Source: Pectobacterium betavasculorum (GTDB lineage: Bacteria > Pseudomonadota > Gammaproteobacteria > Enterobacterales > Enterobacteriaceae). Taken from it: 64,000 bases of DNA. The notes under the pieces were generated by a model. The model made no database searches. It was not told the DNA's origin and saw nothing but the letters and a program-made list of their open reading frames with translations. The stretch is from positions 372,001 through 436,000 of the forward strand of contig NZ_JQHM01000003.1 of NCBI RefSeq assembly GCF_000749845.1, in the 5' to 3' direction. The position numbers and the translations under genes are program-made. Positions 19,970 through 32,983 of this stretch are shown piece after piece (position 1 is the stretch's first letter; each line of letters opens with the position of its first letter).

Positions 19970-22825
19970 ATGTCGATACTTCCTTTGCCCGCTTTACCTG
20001 TGCTTCTGATGGAACAATCTCAGCGTGCGTTGTCGCGTTTGCGAGAGGCTGCGCCTGATGAACCGATAACAGACAGCGACGCGGCTGTTCTTGCATTGAG
20101 TGATTTTGTCAGCGATGCGCTTGCGCTGCATCCTGACTGGTGGCAGGGGATTCATCAGCAGCCGCCACAGCCCGAAGAGTGGCAGCACTACGCCGACTGG
20201 TTGAGTCACGCATTGGCCGATGTTAAGGATGAAAATACGTTGATGGTGACCTTGCGTCAGTTTCGCCGCCATATGCTGACGCGGATTGCGTGGTCGCAGG
20301 CGCTGCAAACCAGTACCACGGAGCACACGCTGCGCCAACTCAGTGAACTGGCCGAAGTGGTGATTGTGGCGGCCAGAAGCTGGCTATATCAGGCCTGCTG
20401 TCGTGAGTGGGGTACACCTTGCAATGCTCAGGGTGTGGCTCAGCCTCTACTGATTCTGGGTATGGGAAAATTGGGTGGGGGAGAGCTTAACTTCTCTTCG
20501 GACATCGACCTGATCTTCGTCTATCCCGAAAATGGTCATACGCAAGGCGGGCGGCGCGAGCTGGATAACGCGCAGTTCTTCACACGTCTGGGGCAGCGGC
20601 TTATTAAGGTGCTGGATCAGCCAACCGTCGATGGCTTTGTTTACCGTGTGGACATGCGGCTACGCCCCTTTGGCGACAGTGGTCCACTGGTGCTCAGTTT
20701 CGCGGCCATGGAGGATTATTATCAGGAACAGGGGCGCGATTGGGAGCGCTACGCGATGGTTAAGGCGCGCCTGATGGGAGGAATGGACGATGCGTACAGT
20801 CAGGAACTACGTAGTACGCTGAAGCCCTTCGTCTTTCGTCGCTATATTGATTTTAGCGTGATTCAGTCCTTGCGAAATATGAAGAGCATGATTGCTCGCG
20901 AAGTACGTCGTCGTGATTTGCGTAACAACATTAAGTTAGGCGCTGGTGGGATTCGTGAAATCGAATTTATCACGCAGGTTTTCCAACTGATTCGCGGTGG
21001 GCGTGAACCGGGGCTACAGGGGCGTTCACTGCTGCCTACGCTCCAGCATGTGGGAACCTTGGGGTTATTAACTCCGCAGCAGGTGCTCGATCTCAGTACT
21101 TCTTATCTGTTTCTGCGCCGTCTGGAAAACCTGTTGCAGGCGATTGCCGATGAGCAGACGCAAACGCTGCCGAGTGATGAACTGAATCAACAACGACTAG
21201 CATGGGGGATGGGTCTCGACAGCTGGGACACGCTGCAATCCATGTTGTCACAGCATATGCAGGCGGTGCGCCACGTATTTGATGACCTGATTGGCGATGA
21301 TGCGCCGGACAACAATGATATCCCCGAACATAGCAGCTATAGCAGCCTATGGCATGACACGCTGGATGATGGTGAACTGGCTCCGCTGACGCCGCATCTT
21401 ACGGAATCCGTGCGTGAAAAACTGATGCGGACGATTGTGGAATTTCGCCACGATGTGGCGAAACGCACAATAGGGCCGCGTGGGCGGGATGTACTGGATC
21501 AGCTCATGCCGTGTTTGCTCGCGGAAGTTTGTGCTCGTCAGGAGGCGGATACAGTGTTGTCTCGCCTGACCCCACTGCTATTGGGGATCGTCACTCGAAC
21601 TACCTATCTCGAACTGTTACTAGAGTCTCGTGCTGCTCTGGCTCAGTTGATTCGTCTGTGTGTGGCTTCGCCGATGGTTGCCAGCCAACTGGCGCGTTAT
21701 CCCCTTCTGCTGGATGAATTGCTGGATGCATCAACGCTGTATCATCCGACGGCACCGGGCGCATATGTTGATGAGTTGCGTCAGTATTTGATGCGCGTCC
21801 CTGAGGAAGATGAAGAACAACAGTTGGAAGCCGTTCGCCAGTTCAAGCAGTCACAACAGCTACGCATCGCCGCAGGAGATATTGGTGGCGTACTGCCGGT
21901 GATGAAAGTGAGCGATCACTTAACGTATTTAGCGGAAGCGATTATCGCGGCAGTGGTTCAGCAGGCGTGGGCACAGATGGTGGAGCGTTATGGCCAACCA
22001 TCCCACTTGCAGCATCGTGAAGGCCGTGGTTTTGCCGTCATTGCCTATGGCAAGCTCGGGGGCTGGGAACTGGGTTATAGCTCCGATCTGGATTTGGTGT
22101 TCTTGTTGGATTGCCCATCGGACGTGATGACGGATGGCGAGCGCAGTATTGATGGTCGCCAGTTTTATCTGCGCCTTGCTCAGCGTGTGATGCATCTGTT
22201 TAGTACCCGCACGTCATCGGGCATTCTGTATGAAGTGGATGCCCGTTTGCGGCCATCGGGCGCGGCTGGCATGTTGGTAAGCACGGTTGAAGCGTTTGAT
22301 GATTATCAGCGTAATGAGGCATGGACGTGGGAACATCAGGCGCTGGTGCGCGCGCGTATGGTGTACGGCGAAAGTGGCGTGCAGCAGACATTTGAGTCTA
22401 TCCGCCGCAGTATCCTCTGTGCAGAGCGTGATGCGGATACTTTGCGAACCGAAGTGCGGGAAATGCGGGAAAAAATGCGTCAGCATTTAGCGAACAAGGA
22501 CAAATCACTCTTTGATATCAAAACGGATGCGGGCGGCATTACGGATATCGAATTTATCGCCCAGTATCTGGTGCTGCGCTACGCCGCTGAGGAACCGCGT
22601 TTGACTCGTTGGTCAGATAATGTGCGTATTCTGGAGCTGATGGCACAGTATGGCGTGATGGATGAGAGCGAAGCCAACGCGCTCAAGCTGGCCTACGTTA
22701 CGATGCGCAATGAACTGCACCATCTGGCTTTGCAGGAACTGTCCGGACGGGTTAGCAAGGATCGGTTTGTGGCGGAGCGTGAGCAGGTGTTGGTGAGTTG
22801 GAATAAATGGCTGATGGGCGTGTAA
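19970..22825 (+). CDS. glnE: Bifunctional glutamine-synthetase adenylyltransferase/deadenylase
   Basis: 951 residues in the usual two-domain arrangement. The first nucleotidyltransferase site [20 protein letters not shown] (about 164-183, with D178 and D180) belongs to the deadenylylating half. The second, [20 protein letters not shown] (about 690-710), belongs to the adenylylating half. GlnE switches glutamine synthetase on or off by removing or adding AMP on a tyrosine in response to PII and PII-UMP and glutamine. The order ygiF-glnE-hldE is the conserved enterobacterial one. Confidence 0.96.
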   Translation: MSILPLPALPVLLMEQSQRALSRLREAAPDEPITDSDAAVLALSDFVSDALALHPDWWQGIHQQPPQPEEWQHYADWLSHALADVKDENTLMVTLRQFRRHMLTRIAWSQALQTSTTEHTLRQLSELAEVVIVAARSWLYQACCREWGTPCNAQGVAQPLLILGMGKLGGGELNFSSDIDLIFVYPENGHTQGGRRELDNAQFFTRLGQRLIKVLDQPTVDGFVYRVDMRLRPFGDSGPLVLSFAAMEDYYQEQGRDWERYAMVKARLMGGMDDAYSQELRSTLKPFVFRRYIDFSVIQSLRNMKSMIAREVRRRDLRNNIKLGAGGIREIEFITQVFQLIRGGREPGLQGRSLLPTLQHVGTLGLLTPQQVLDLSTSYLFLRRLENLLQAIADEQTQTLPSDELNQQRLAWGMGLDSWDTLQSMLSQHMQAVRHVFDDLIGDDAPDNNDIPEHSSYSSLWHDTLDDGELAPLTPHLTESVREKLMRTIVEFRHDVAKRTIGPRGRDVLDQLMPCLLAEVCARQEADTVLSRLTPLLLGIVTRTTYLELLLESRAALAQLIRLCVASPMVASQLARYPLLLDELLDASTLYHPTAPGAYVDELRQYLMRVPEEDEEQQLEAVRQFKQSQQLRIAAGDIGGVLPVMKVSDHLTYLAEAIIAAVVQQAWAQMVERYGQPSHLQHREGRGFAVIAYGKLGGWELGYSSDLDLVFLLDCPSDVMTDGERSIDGRQFYLRLAQRVMHLFSTRTSSGILYEVDARLRPSGAAGMLVSTVEAFDDYQRNEAWTWEHQALVRARMVYGESGVQQTFESIRRSILCAERDADTLRTEVREMREKMRQHLANKDKSLFDIKTDAGGITDIEFIAQYLVLRYAAEEPRLTRWSDNVRILELMAQYGVMDESEANALKLAYVTMRNELHHLALQELSGRVSKDRFVAEREQVLVSWNKWLMGV

Positions 22826-22939
22826 ATTCCCCAATATATGTGGTCAAACGCTCAGCGAAGATATTCGGAGCGGTGACGTGTAATCATAGTGCCTATGATA
22901 TTATTACGCGCATTATGCGAAATAAGCCTGGAGTAGAGG

Positions 22940-24376
22940 ATGAAAGTGACGCTGCCTGATTTCCGTCAAGCGGGTGTGTTAGTGGTTGGTGATGTCATGC
23001 TGGATCGTTACTGGTATGGGCCAACCAGCCGAATTTCACCAGAGGCGCCGGTGCCTGTGGTCAAGGTTGATACGATCGAAGAGCGTCCAGGTGGCGCGGC
23101 GAATGTCGCAATGAACATCGCAGCATTAGGGGCGGGATCGCGTCTGGTAGGGCTGACGGGGGTTGATGATGCTGCACGTGCACTGAACGCCAAACTTGGC
23201 GAAGTGAATGTGAAGTGTGACTTTGTCTCTGTTCCTACGCACCCGACGATCACCAAGCTGCGCGTACTGTCACGCAATCAACAGCTGATTAGACTGGATT
23301 TTGAAGAGGGTTTTGAGGGGATTGATCCTCAACCTATCATCGAGCGTATCCAACAGGCACTGCCGAAAATTGGCGCGTTGGTGCTGTCTGACTATGCAAA
23401 AGGCGCATTAGCACATGTACAAACCATGATTCAGACGGCAAAAGCGGCTGGCGTTCCAGTACTGATCGACCCGAAAGGTACGGATTTTTCCCGTTACCGC
23501 GGTGCGACGCTGCTGACACCGAACCTGTCTGAATTTGAAGCGGTCGCTGGACGTTGTAAAACGGAAGAAGAACTGGTTGAGCGCGGTATGCAGTTGGTGG
23601 CCGATTACGATCTGTCCGCGCTACTGATCACTCGTTCCGAACAAGGAATGACGCTGCTACAGCCGGGTAAACCACCACTGCATTTGCCGACGCAAGCGCA
23701 GGAAGTGTATGACGTGACCGGTGCTGGCGATACCGTAATTGGTATTCTGGCTGCTGCGCTGGCGGCGGGGAATCCGCTGGAAGAAGCCTGCTTCCTGGCA
23801 AATGCCGCCGCAGGCGTTGTTGTTGGTAAGTTGGGAACATCAACGGTCACGCCGATTGAGTTGGAAAATGCTATCCGTGGCCGTGCCGACACCGGATTTG
23901 GCGTAATGACCGAAGAACAGTTGAAACAGGCCGTTGAGCTGGCGCGTCAGCGTGGCGAAAAAATTGTGATGACCAACGGCTGCTTCGATATTCTACATGC
24001 AGGGCATGTGTCCTATCTGGCAAATGCCCGCAGACTTGGCGATCGGTTAATTGTTGCGGTCAACAGCGATGCCTCAACTAAACGCCTGAAGGGGCCGACT
24101 CGACCGGTAAACCCGTTGCCGCAGCGGATGATCGTGCTGGGTGCGCTGGAAGCTGTCGACTGGGTTGTGCCGTTTGAAGAAGATACGCCGCAGCGCCTGA
24201 TTGCCAGCATTCTGCCGGACATTTTGGTGAAAGGCGGAGACTACCAGCCACATGAAATCGCCGGTAGTGAAGAGGTCTGGGCCAACGGCGGTGAAGTGAA
24301 AGTCCTGAACTTTGAGGACGGTTGCTCCACGACAAATATCATCAACACGATTAAAGCCAGCACGTCTCAATCTTAA
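22940..24376 (+). CDS. hldE: Bifunctional heptose 7-phosphate kinase / heptose 1-phosphate adenylyltransferase HldE
   Basis: 478 residues. The N-terminal ribokinase-fold domain (1-320) has [14 protein letters not shown] and the VTGAGDTV anion-hole/base motif (Asp near 264). The C-terminal nucleotidyltransferase domain (340-478) has [16 protein letters not shown] with the HxGH motif near 353. It makes ADP-D-glycero-manno-heptose for the LPS inner core, acting before and after GmhB. An AGTAGAGG ribosome-binding site precedes the ATG, and the 114-bp gap after glnE may carry its own promoter. Confidence 0.96.
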   Translation: MKVTLPDFRQAGVLVVGDVMLDRYWYGPTSRISPEAPVPVVKVDTIEERPGGAANVAMNIAALGAGSRLVGLTGVDDAARALNAKLGEVNVKCDFVSVPTHPTITKLRVLSRNQQLIRLDFEEGFEGIDPQPIIERIQQALPKIGALVLSDYAKGALAHVQTMIQTAKAAGVPVLIDPKGTDFSRYRGATLLTPNLSEFEAVAGRCKTEEELVERGMQLVADYDLSALLITRSEQGMTLLQPGKPPLHLPTQAQEVYDVTGAGDTVIGILAAALAAGNPLEEACFLANAAAGVVVGKLGTSTVTPIELENAIRGRADTGFGVMTEEQLKQAVELARQRGEKIVMTNGCFDILHAGHVSYLANARRLGDRLIVAVNSDASTKRLKGPTRPVNPLPQRMIVLGALEAVDWVVPFEEDTPQRLIASILPDILVKGGDYQPHEIAGSEEVWANGGEVKVLNFEDGCSTTNIINTIKASTSQS

Positions 24377-24432
24377 ACGAAATAAAACTGACGGCGCTCG
24401 AACTGTTTCGAGGCCGTTCAGGCCGCAAGCTA

Positions 24433-24468
24433 ATGATTCTCGCCCTGCCTACCACGGGCGAGAATCAT
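24433..24468. other. Long perfect stem-loop between hldE and ligA
   Basis: ATGATTCTCGCCC and GGGCGAGAATCAT pair over 13 bp around a 10-nt loop. There is no T-run on either side, so it is not a clear intrinsic terminator. It may be an mRNA structure ending or protecting the hldE message. Confidence 0.6.
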
Positions 24469-24479
24469 AAAAATCATGA

Positions 24480-26585
<2,106 letters not shown>

Positions 26586-26685
26586 TAGGAGAAACACGGG
26601 ATGAGGTTTCCAAATGGGGCCTCGCCTCATGGTCGCTCTGTGTATCTCGAACCTGAAACGACGAAGCTATTGGGAGTGAAGGCGG

Positions 26686-26901
26686 GTGGAAAAAGAAGAC
26701 CTGATAGAGATTGCCAGGATGCAGATGCCTTTTGGTAAATATAAAGGGCGGGTGCTGATCGATTTACCGGAAGAGTACCTGCTGTGGTTTTCCCGCAAGG
26801 ATGAATTTCCTCAGGGGCGTTTAGGGGAATTGATGCAAATTACGCTGGCAATCAAGATAGAGGGTCTGCAAGGTTTGGTAACGCCACTGAAAAAACGCTG
26901 A
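26686..26901 (+). CDS. ypeB: DUF3820 family protein YpeB
   Basis: A 71-residue protein starting with GTG at 26686 (MEKEDLIEIARMQMPFGKYKGRVLIDLPEEYLLWF), matching E. coli YpeB in length and in the MPFGKYKG and LPEEYLLWF signatures of DUF3820. In E. coli it lies directly after ligA, as here. Function unknown; relatives of the motif occur in nuclease-associated proteins. Confidence 0.9.
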   Translation: MEKEDLIEIARMQMPFGKYKGRVLIDLPEEYLLWFSRKDEFPQGRLGELMQITLAIKIEGLQGLVTPLKKR

Positions 26902-27021
26902 TTGTCGCATTTCGCCCTGATTTTTTACAGGCAGTACCGCGAACGTCTGCGGTATTGCCTATAAGTTCATCGGAGTTATTTCCTTACTCTCTTGCCAGAG
27001 ATATTGATGAAATGATGTCAG

Positions 27022-28557
27022 TTAACTGCCGTACACGTTAATCGCGCTGTGCAGTCGCCTTGCCTGAAGGTTTAGCCCTTCAGCGGCTTCTGTTGAATGC
27101 GTAACCATGTCGGTGTTGCGCTGCGTCATTTGTTCTATCTGTGCGATAGAGGTATTGATCAGGCCGAGTGCTGAGGTTTGTTCATGCGTTGCGTTGCTGA
27201 TCTCTTTGATCATCGTGGAGACCTGCAAGACTTCATCAACAATGTCGCTGATATGTTTGCCCGCGTTTTCGACCATCGTGCTGCCCTGTTTCACACTTTC
27301 TACGTTGGCGTCGATCAACGTTTTAATCTCTTTGGCCGCAGAGGCGGAATGCTGTGCCAGATTACGGACCTCGGCAGCCACCACGGCAAACCCTCGTCCT
27401 TGTACGCCAGCGCGGGCGGCTTCAACCGCTGCGTTTAACGCAAGGATATTGGTCTGGAAGGCAATGCTGTCTATCACGCCAATGATATCAACGATTTTAT
27501 CGCTGGCGCTGGAGATGGAATCCATCATGCCGATGGTTTCCTTCATAATATTGCCACCTTTAAGGGCGGTACTGCTGGCGGCCTGTGCCATGGTTGTGGC
27601 TTGTGCCGCTGTTTCTGCACTTTGCTGCACGGCAACGGTGATTTCTTCAATGGCGGCGGCGGTTTGTTGCAGATTCGCCGATGTTTCTTCTGTTCGGGTA
27701 TTCAGATCGACATTGTTTTTTGCCAGTTTATGGCTGACGCTGGTGATGCCCTTGACCTGCGTACTCACGTCATCGACAAGCGAGTGTAGGTTCAAGCCAA
27801 ACTGGTTAACGGAGCGTAGCAACAGGCCAATTTCGTCTACTCGATTGAGATGGATATGCTTTACTTTACGGCCAGATACCACATGCTGAGCCTGCTTCAG
27901 TATCATCCTGATTGGCTGTGCAATTTGCTTTTGCAGAAACTGATCCATGATGACGATGAGTAGTAGCGTCAGTGCCAGCAGCCACAGTGGATTCATGCCA
28001 CTGAAAGCACACAGTGCAGGGATGAGCCCCATAGCCAGTACCGTGATACGCAAGCGCCAGCGAACGGATAATTTCTGCAAGATTGACAGCGGAGAAAAGA
28101 GCCCGGTGCGAACGACCAGCCCTTTATAGAACTTGCGGCTACCCGCCTGTTTCTTTTGCACGGCGCTATATAGCATTTCGGCCGCTTTTATTTCTTCGGC
28201 ATTGGGCGTGTTACGTACCGAGATATAGCCCGCAAGCTGCTCTTGCTGGTAAACCGGTGTCACGTTGGCGCGAACCCAGTAATGGTCGCCGTTGTTACGA
28301 CGATTTTTAACTAATCCAGTCCAGCTATCACCTTGTTTCAGCGTAAACCACATGTCGGCATAGGCTTCAACGGGCATGTCTGGATGGCGCACAATATTGT
28401 GAGGCTGGTTGATGAGTTGCTCTTCAGAAAAACCGCTAACCTTAATGAAGGCAGAGTTGGCATAGGTAATGTGGCTGTGAATATTTGTTGTGGACATCAA
28501 TATGGTGTCCATGTCTAACAGATACTCCTGCTGTGTGACAGGTGTATTCAATCTCAT
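27022..28557 (-). CDS. aer: PAS-domain redox/aerotaxis receptor (Aer-like)
   Basis: The ATG at 28557 (MRLNTPVTQQEYLLDMDTILMSTT) gives 511 residues. The N-terminal PAS domain has the Aer FAD-pocket signatures PHNIVRHPDMP and VKNRRNNGDHYWVRANVTPVY. One hairpin-like membrane segment (about 170-210) replaces a periplasmic domain. HAMP and a full signalling domain (IDSIAFQTNILALNAAVEAARAG) follow. In E. coli Aer senses the cell's redox state through FAD and guides energy taxis. The upstream 28558-28750 region contains two GC-rich inverted repeats but no second gene. Confidence 0.92.
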   Translation of the reverse strand: MRLNTPVTQQEYLLDMDTILMSTTNIHSHITYANSAFIKVSGFSEEQLINQPHNIVRHPDMPVEAYADMWFTLKQGDSWTGLVKNRRNNGDHYWVRANVTPVYQQEQLAGYISVRNTPNAEEIKAAEMLYSAVQKKQAGSRKFYKGLVVRTGLFSPLSILQKLSVRWRLRITVLAMGLIPALCAFSGMNPLWLLALTLLLIVIMDQFLQKQIAQPIRMILKQAQHVVSGRKVKHIHLNRVDEIGLLLRSVNQFGLNLHSLVDDVSTQVKGITSVSHKLAKNNVDLNTRTEETSANLQQTAAAIEEITVAVQQSAETAAQATTMAQAASSTALKGGNIMKETIGMMDSISSASDKIVDIIGVIDSIAFQTNILALNAAVEAARAGVQGRGFAVVAAEVRNLAQHSASAAKEIKTLIDANVESVKQGSTMVENAGKHISDIVDEVLQVSTMIKEISNATHEQTSALGLINTSIAQIEQMTQRNTDMVTHSTEAAEGLNLQARRLHSAINVYGS

Positions 28558-28963
28558 TAGAAACCCCGGCGTACGCATCCCGCTCAGTTTCCAGGTTCAG
28601 CCATGCTGGCTGCTTTTCTCGCCCCAGCCGCTCTGGTTATTCCAGTGGCTGAAACGTTACAGGGCTGCCGCGTGACGATACGTGAAATCTGTCAGGCATA
28701 TTGCTGTGTAAATAATCAAATTATTCAAATAGGTATACTGAAATTTTTTGGGTGTCTTACTCGCTTAATAAAATAATACCCTGCATCATTTATAATGAGC
28801 GGATTATTGACCCTATATTGTGCGTGATGGCATTTTGTAACTATATGTTTGTAACAAATAATTCATCAGTGTTAGCACGCTTTTTCAGCATGCATAAATT
28901 TATGATGAGCACGATTACCTGTCAATTGATTCATTTTATTGGCAATAAATAATCAGAGAAAAA

Positions 28964-29164
28964 ATGATTAAAAATAAGTGGGGAGCACATAGCGGATTGA
29001 CTGAAAATGTGTCTTGGATGGGAGTAAATGACAATAGGAAGAATTTATTGTTAACTTCTTTTTATTTTTTCTTTGCGTTAATGAAATTAAATGTTACTGC
29101 GTTGATGTTTGTTGTTTTAATTACTGCCTTTTCTCTATTTTTATTGAGGCTGAATTTATTGTAG
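28964..29164 (+). CDS. Possible small membrane protein
   Basis: A 66-codon frame in an AT-rich gap between aer and garD. The C-terminal half is strongly hydrophobic, with two likely helices (LLLTSFYFFFALMKLNV and TALMFVVLITAFSLFLL) ending LRLNLL. The start (MIKNKWGAH) has only a weak AGAGAAAA ribosome-binding site. No family is recognised. AT-rich DNA favours chance hydrophobic frames, so it may be spurious. Nothing else was seen in 28750-28960 apart from a less convincing 66-codon frame. Confidence 0.25.
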   Translation: MIKNKWGAHSGLTENVSWMGVNDNRKNLLLTSFYFFFALMKLNVTALMFVVLITAFSLFLLRLNLL

Positions 29165-29220
29165 ATCAAATAATGCCATCCGCAGGCCAGATAATGGCTC
29201 TGGCCTGCGGAAAAAGATAA

Positions 29221-30795
29221 TCAGGTTACCGGGGCCGGGTTGAAAACGGCGAGGGCGTTATGAAGCCCCCATTGATCGGACCAGGTTTTTTTCTTTCCGC
29301 TGGCGATATCTAAAATGAAGTGAAAAAGCTGCCAGCCAACGTCTTCGATTGTCGCCTCTCCGGTAGCGATTGTACCCGCATCAATATCCATCAGGTCGTG
29401 CCAGCGGTTTGCCAACGCTGTACGGGTCGCCATTTTGATCACGGGTACGGCAAGTAGGCCATAAGGCGTGCCGCGACCGGTGGTGAATACCTGTACGGTG
29501 ATGCCGGAAGCGAGCTGCTGGGTTCCACACACAAAGTCGCTGGCTGGCGTTGCCGCATAAATCAACCCGCGTTTGGTAGGGCGCTGACCGGGGGACAGAA
29601 CTTCGACAATCGCGCTGGTGCCAGATTTGGCGATGGATCCGAGCGCTTTTTCCACCACGTTCGCAAGGCCACCTTTTTTGTTGCCCGGCGATGGATTGGC
29701 GCTACGATCGGTCTGGCCGCTGTCGAGGTAGTTATCGTACCAGGCCATCTCTTCCAACAGACGTTTACCGACCTCTTCGTTGATGACGCGCGGTGTTAAC
29801 AGATGAATGGCGTCGCGCACTTCGGTTACTTCAGAGAACATGACGGTTGCGCCGCAGCGTACCAGCAGGTCGGAGGCAAAACCAACGGCTGGATTTGCGG
29901 TGACGCCAGAGAAAGCATCGCTACCGCCACACTGCATGCCGACAACCAATTCTGATGCCGGACAGGTTTCGCGCTGACGTTTGTTCAGTCGTTGCAGGTG
30001 CTTATCTGCCATCATCAAAATGTCATCCACCATCGAGCGGAAACCAACGTGGTGTTCATCCTGCAAGCGGACAATACTGGTGTCTTCGAGAGAGATGACC
30101 TGTACATCTGGCGTTCCTTCCAGCAGGCGCTCAGGCTGTAATTTTTCACATCCCAGACCTACTATCAGTATTTCGCCGCCAAAATTCGGGTTCAGCGCCA
30201 GATTGTGAATAGTGCGGATGGGAACGACCGCGGCAGGGGCATTGATTGCCACGCCACAGCCATAGAGATGATTGAGCGCGACCACACCATCCACATTGGG
30301 ATACTTGGGTAATAAATCTCGTTCGATAATTTTGACAACATAGTCGACTACACCCGCGACGCAGTGCACGCTGGTGGTAATACCCAACAGATTTTTCGTA
30401 CCTACGCTGCCATCGGCGTTGCGGTAGCCCTCAAAGGTGTAGCCTTCCAGCGCAGGAAGAGAAGGCGGAATTTTGGTCGCCAGCGGCAGGGTGTCCAGTG
30501 CAGGTGCCTGAGGTAATTCGACCAGAGATTCATCAATCCAACTACCTTTGGCAATATCGCGCAGCGCATAGCCAATAATTTCGCCATAGCGGATGATTGC
30601 ACCTGATTTGGCGATATCAACAAGAGCAACTTTATGACCCTGTGGAACATGTTCAATTAATTCCAGATTATCATTAAACCGGATTCCGGCACGTAAGCCA
30701 TTATTATTAACAACAATGGCAACATTATCAGAATCGTGAACCTTAATATAAAGTGGCTGCTCTTGTGCAGCATTACTTTCTGATTTATCTGACAT
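29221..30795 (-). CDS. garD: Galactarate dehydratase
   Basis: 524 residues, nearly colinear with E. coli GarD ([41 protein letters not shown], the C-terminal [20 protein letters not shown]). An N-terminal SAF domain (about 14-90) is followed by the altronate/galactarate dehydratase core. It dehydrates meso-galactarate to 5-dehydro-4-deoxy-D-glucarate, the common intermediate split by GarL. It is transcribed away from gudP, so the 541-bp intergenic region contains both promoters. Confidence 0.96.
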   Translation of the reverse strand: MSDKSESNAAQEQPLYIKVHDSDNVAIVVNNNGLRAGIRFNDNLELIEHVPQGHKVALVDIAKSGAIIRYGEIIGYALRDIAKGSWIDESLVELPQAPALDTLPLATKIPPSLPALEGYTFEGYRNADGSVGTKNLLGITTSVHCVAGVVDYVVKIIERDLLPKYPNVDGVVALNHLYGCGVAINAPAAVVPIRTIHNLALNPNFGGEILIVGLGCEKLQPERLLEGTPDVQVISLEDTSIVRLQDEHHVGFRSMVDDILMMADKHLQRLNKRQRETCPASELVVGMQCGGSDAFSGVTANPAVGFASDLLVRCGATVMFSEVTEVRDAIHLLTPRVINEEVGKRLLEEMAWYDNYLDSGQTDRSANPSPGNKKGGLANVVEKALGSIAKSGTSAIVEVLSPGQRPTKRGLIYAATPASDFVCGTQQLASGITVQVFTTGRGTPYGLLAVPVIKMATRTALANRWHDLMDIDAGTIATGEATIEDVGWQLFHFILDIASGKKKTWSDQWGLHNALAVFNPAPVT

Positions 30796-31052
30796 GATGC
30801 AAGCCTTTATTATTTGTTTATCAGAAACGCTGTGGTAGCTATTACCACACTATTACTTCATTGCTCGCTAATGAGTATACGTGAGGTTCACTTCTCGTAC
30901 ATTATGCAATTGACCTAAGCCAGCGCTTTTTGTTTCTGATTTATCGGGCGAAGGACCAGTTTTTGGTGAGTTTGATCACATTCTGTCTGCGCACTGTTTT
31001 TAGGACGGAAATGAAAATAATGTGTATGAATGTAAAAAGAGAATAACGGCGC

Positions 31053-31281
31053 TTTTCGTGAAACACCTCGCACTATATAGGGCAAGTGCACCAACATATT
31101 CCAAAGTACATTTTTAATGTTGTGCTTTTATCTAGTGAGCGGCTGGCTGGTAAAAATTATAATGTTTCTGCGAGTTGAAGATGTCAGCTAATTACTCTGA
31201 TGCTATATAGCCTGGCTATTCGCAAAAAAAATAAAAATGGAAATTTAACTATCCACTGATCTTCATTCTGATAACCCTACA
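31053..31281 (+). promoter_or_regulatory. Sugar-diacid control region upstream of gudP (three blocks shared with gudX)
   Basis: Three blocks recur upstream of gudX: TTTTCGTGAAACACCTC at 31053-31069 (again at 38088), AATGTTGTGCT...AGTGAG at 31116-31139 (again, diverged, at 38151) and ATTCTGATAACCCTACA at 31265-31281 (again at 38288). The first-to-second spacing is 63 bp in both places. They are probably binding sites for a common activator; in E. coli CdaR controls the gar and gud genes. The regulator identity is inference. Confidence 0.6.
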
Positions 31282-31336
31282 CGTTATCTGTTATTCGGAA
31301 TGAATGAGCGAACCGCGATTGAAGCAGGAGTTCATC

Positions 31337-32686
31337 ATGAATACAGTAAGCTCAGCAGCTGGCGCGATACAAAAGAGAACAAACGCCCGCTACTGGATTG
31401 TCGTGATGTTGTTTATTGTCACGTCATTTAACTATGGCGACCGCGCCACATTGTCCATTGCTGGCTCTGCTATGTCCAAAGAGATTGGGTTGGATGCGGT
31501 AGGGATGGGATATATTTTCTCTGCGTTCTCCTGGGCATACGTTATTGGTCAAATACCCGGAGGCTGGCTGCTCGATCGCTTTGGCTCAAAGAAAGTCTAT
31601 TTCTACAGTATTTTCACCTGGTCGATTTTTACCTTATTACAAGGCTTTGTCGATATATTCAGCGGTGCGGGCATCGTCATTTCTCTGTTCCTCTTGCGCT
31701 TTATGGTCGGCCTGTGTGAATCGCCTTCCTTCCCAGGAAATAGCCGAATTGTGGCTGCCTGGTTCCCGGCACAAGAACGTGGAACAGCCGTCGCAATATT
31801 CAATTCGGCACAGTACTTTGCGACCGTGATCTTCGCCCCTATCATGGGCTGGCTGGTACACGCCGTAGGTTGGGCGCATGTGTTCTGGTTCATGGGTGGA
31901 TTGGGTATCATCCTCAGCTTTGTCTGGCTGAAAGTGATCCACGATCCGAAGGATCATCCTGGCGTGAATCAGGCTGAACTGGACTATATTGAAGCCGGTG
32001 GCGCACTGATTAATATGGATGCCAAAGGGTCAAAGAAAGCGCCAGTGAAGGGTGAAAAATGGCATCAGATCAAGCAATTAATGCAGTCCCGTATGATGCT
32101 TGGTGTCTATATCGGGCAGTACTGTATTAACGCATTAACCTACTTCTTCATCACCTGGTTCCCACTTTATCTGGTCCAGGCGCGCGGCATGTCGATCCTC
32201 AAAGCAGGATTTGTCGCTTCGGTGCCTGCCATCTGTGGTTTTGTGGGAGGCGTTCTGGGCGGCATCATTTCCGATTACCTGATGCGCCGGACCAATTCAC
32301 TGACCTTTGCCCGTAAAACGCCTATTGTCCTCGGTATGTTGCTCTCCATGTCAATGGTGATGTGTAACTATGTTGAAACCGAATGGGTCGTCATTGCCGT
32401 GATGTCGGCGGCCTTCTTCGGTAAAGGCATTGGTGCGCTGGGCTGGGCGGTTATGGCCGATACGGCACCGAAAGAAATCAGCGGGTTAAGCGGCGGGCTG
32501 TTCAATATGTTCGGCAATGCGTCTGGTATCGTAACGCCAATAGCAATTGGCTACATCATTGGGATGACCGGATCTTTCAATGGTGGTCTGGTGTATGTCG
32601 GGATTCATGCGCTGGTTGCCATCGTCAGCTACCTGTTCATCGTACAAGATATTAAACGTATCGAATTGAAGCCGTTCGTTAAATAA
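31337..32686 (+). CDS. gudP: Glucarate/galactarate MFS transporter GudP
   Basis: The ATG at 31337 (GCAGGAG six bases upstream; MNTVSSAAGAIQKRTNARYW) gives 449 residues, close to E. coli GudP. It has twelve predicted membrane segments and the MFS anion:cation symporter signatures SFNYGDRATLSIAG and GGWLLDRFGSKKV between TM2 and TM3. It imports D-glucarate and galactarate with protons. It is the only gene of its apparent transcript: an accessory auxin block separates it from gudX-gudD. The 297 bp after it hold a 10-bp stem (32865-32900) without a T-run. Confidence 0.95.
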   Translation: MNTVSSAAGAIQKRTNARYWIVVMLFIVTSFNYGDRATLSIAGSAMSKEIGLDAVGMGYIFSAFSWAYVIGQIPGGWLLDRFGSKKVYFYSIFTWSIFTLLQGFVDIFSGAGIVISLFLLRFMVGLCESPSFPGNSRIVAAWFPAQERGTAVAIFNSAQYFATVIFAPIMGWLVHAVGWAHVFWFMGGLGIILSFVWLKVIHDPKDHPGVNQAELDYIEAGGALINMDAKGSKKAPVKGEKWHQIKQLMQSRMMLGVYIGQYCINALTYFFITWFPLYLVQARGMSILKAGFVASVPAICGFVGGVLGGIISDYLMRRTNSLTFARKTPIVLGMLLSMSMVMCNYVETEWVVIAVMSAAFFGKGIGALGWAVMADTAPKEISGLSGGLFNMFGNASGIVTPIAIGYIIGMTGSFNGGLVYVGIHALVAIVSYLFIVQDIKRIELKPFVK

Positions 32687-32864
32687 TTACCCGATGCATT
32701 AATACAAAAGTGATTCATCGTTATGTCAGCGTTCTTGGGGTATGTGGCGCTTTGGCCTGCTTACAGATAAAAACGCGGGTAAGAGGTAGGCCACCGCTTT
32801 AACGGTGTAAAAAGGAAGGAACCCAACGGACAAAGAAACGCGATAACTGAAATATAGTTGCTCC

Positions 32865-32900
32865 CCCCTCTCGGTAACGTGTTGCCAGAACCGAGAGGGG
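32865..32900. other. Stem-loop downstream of gudP
   Basis: CCCCTCTCGG at 32865-32874 pairs with CCGAGAGGGG at 32891-32900. It lacks a T-run, so termination is uncertain. It marks the boundary between gudP and the accessory auxin block. Confidence 0.5.
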
Positions 32901-32983
32901 AAAGAGCACGCAAGACAAGTGTTCTCGCGACCTATTTTCTGACTGTGTGGACAGCCAGAACCAGCCTAAAAATGCGCGGTATT

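Noticed and set aside
28752-28952. 66-codon frame between aer and garD
   Set aside because: AT-rich DNA, no ribosome-binding site, cysteine/isoleucine-rich peptide without recognisable features.
30915-31097. 60-codon minus-strand frame upstream of garD
   Set aside because: It overlaps the conserved regulatory block at 31053 and has no ribosome-binding site or recognisable features.
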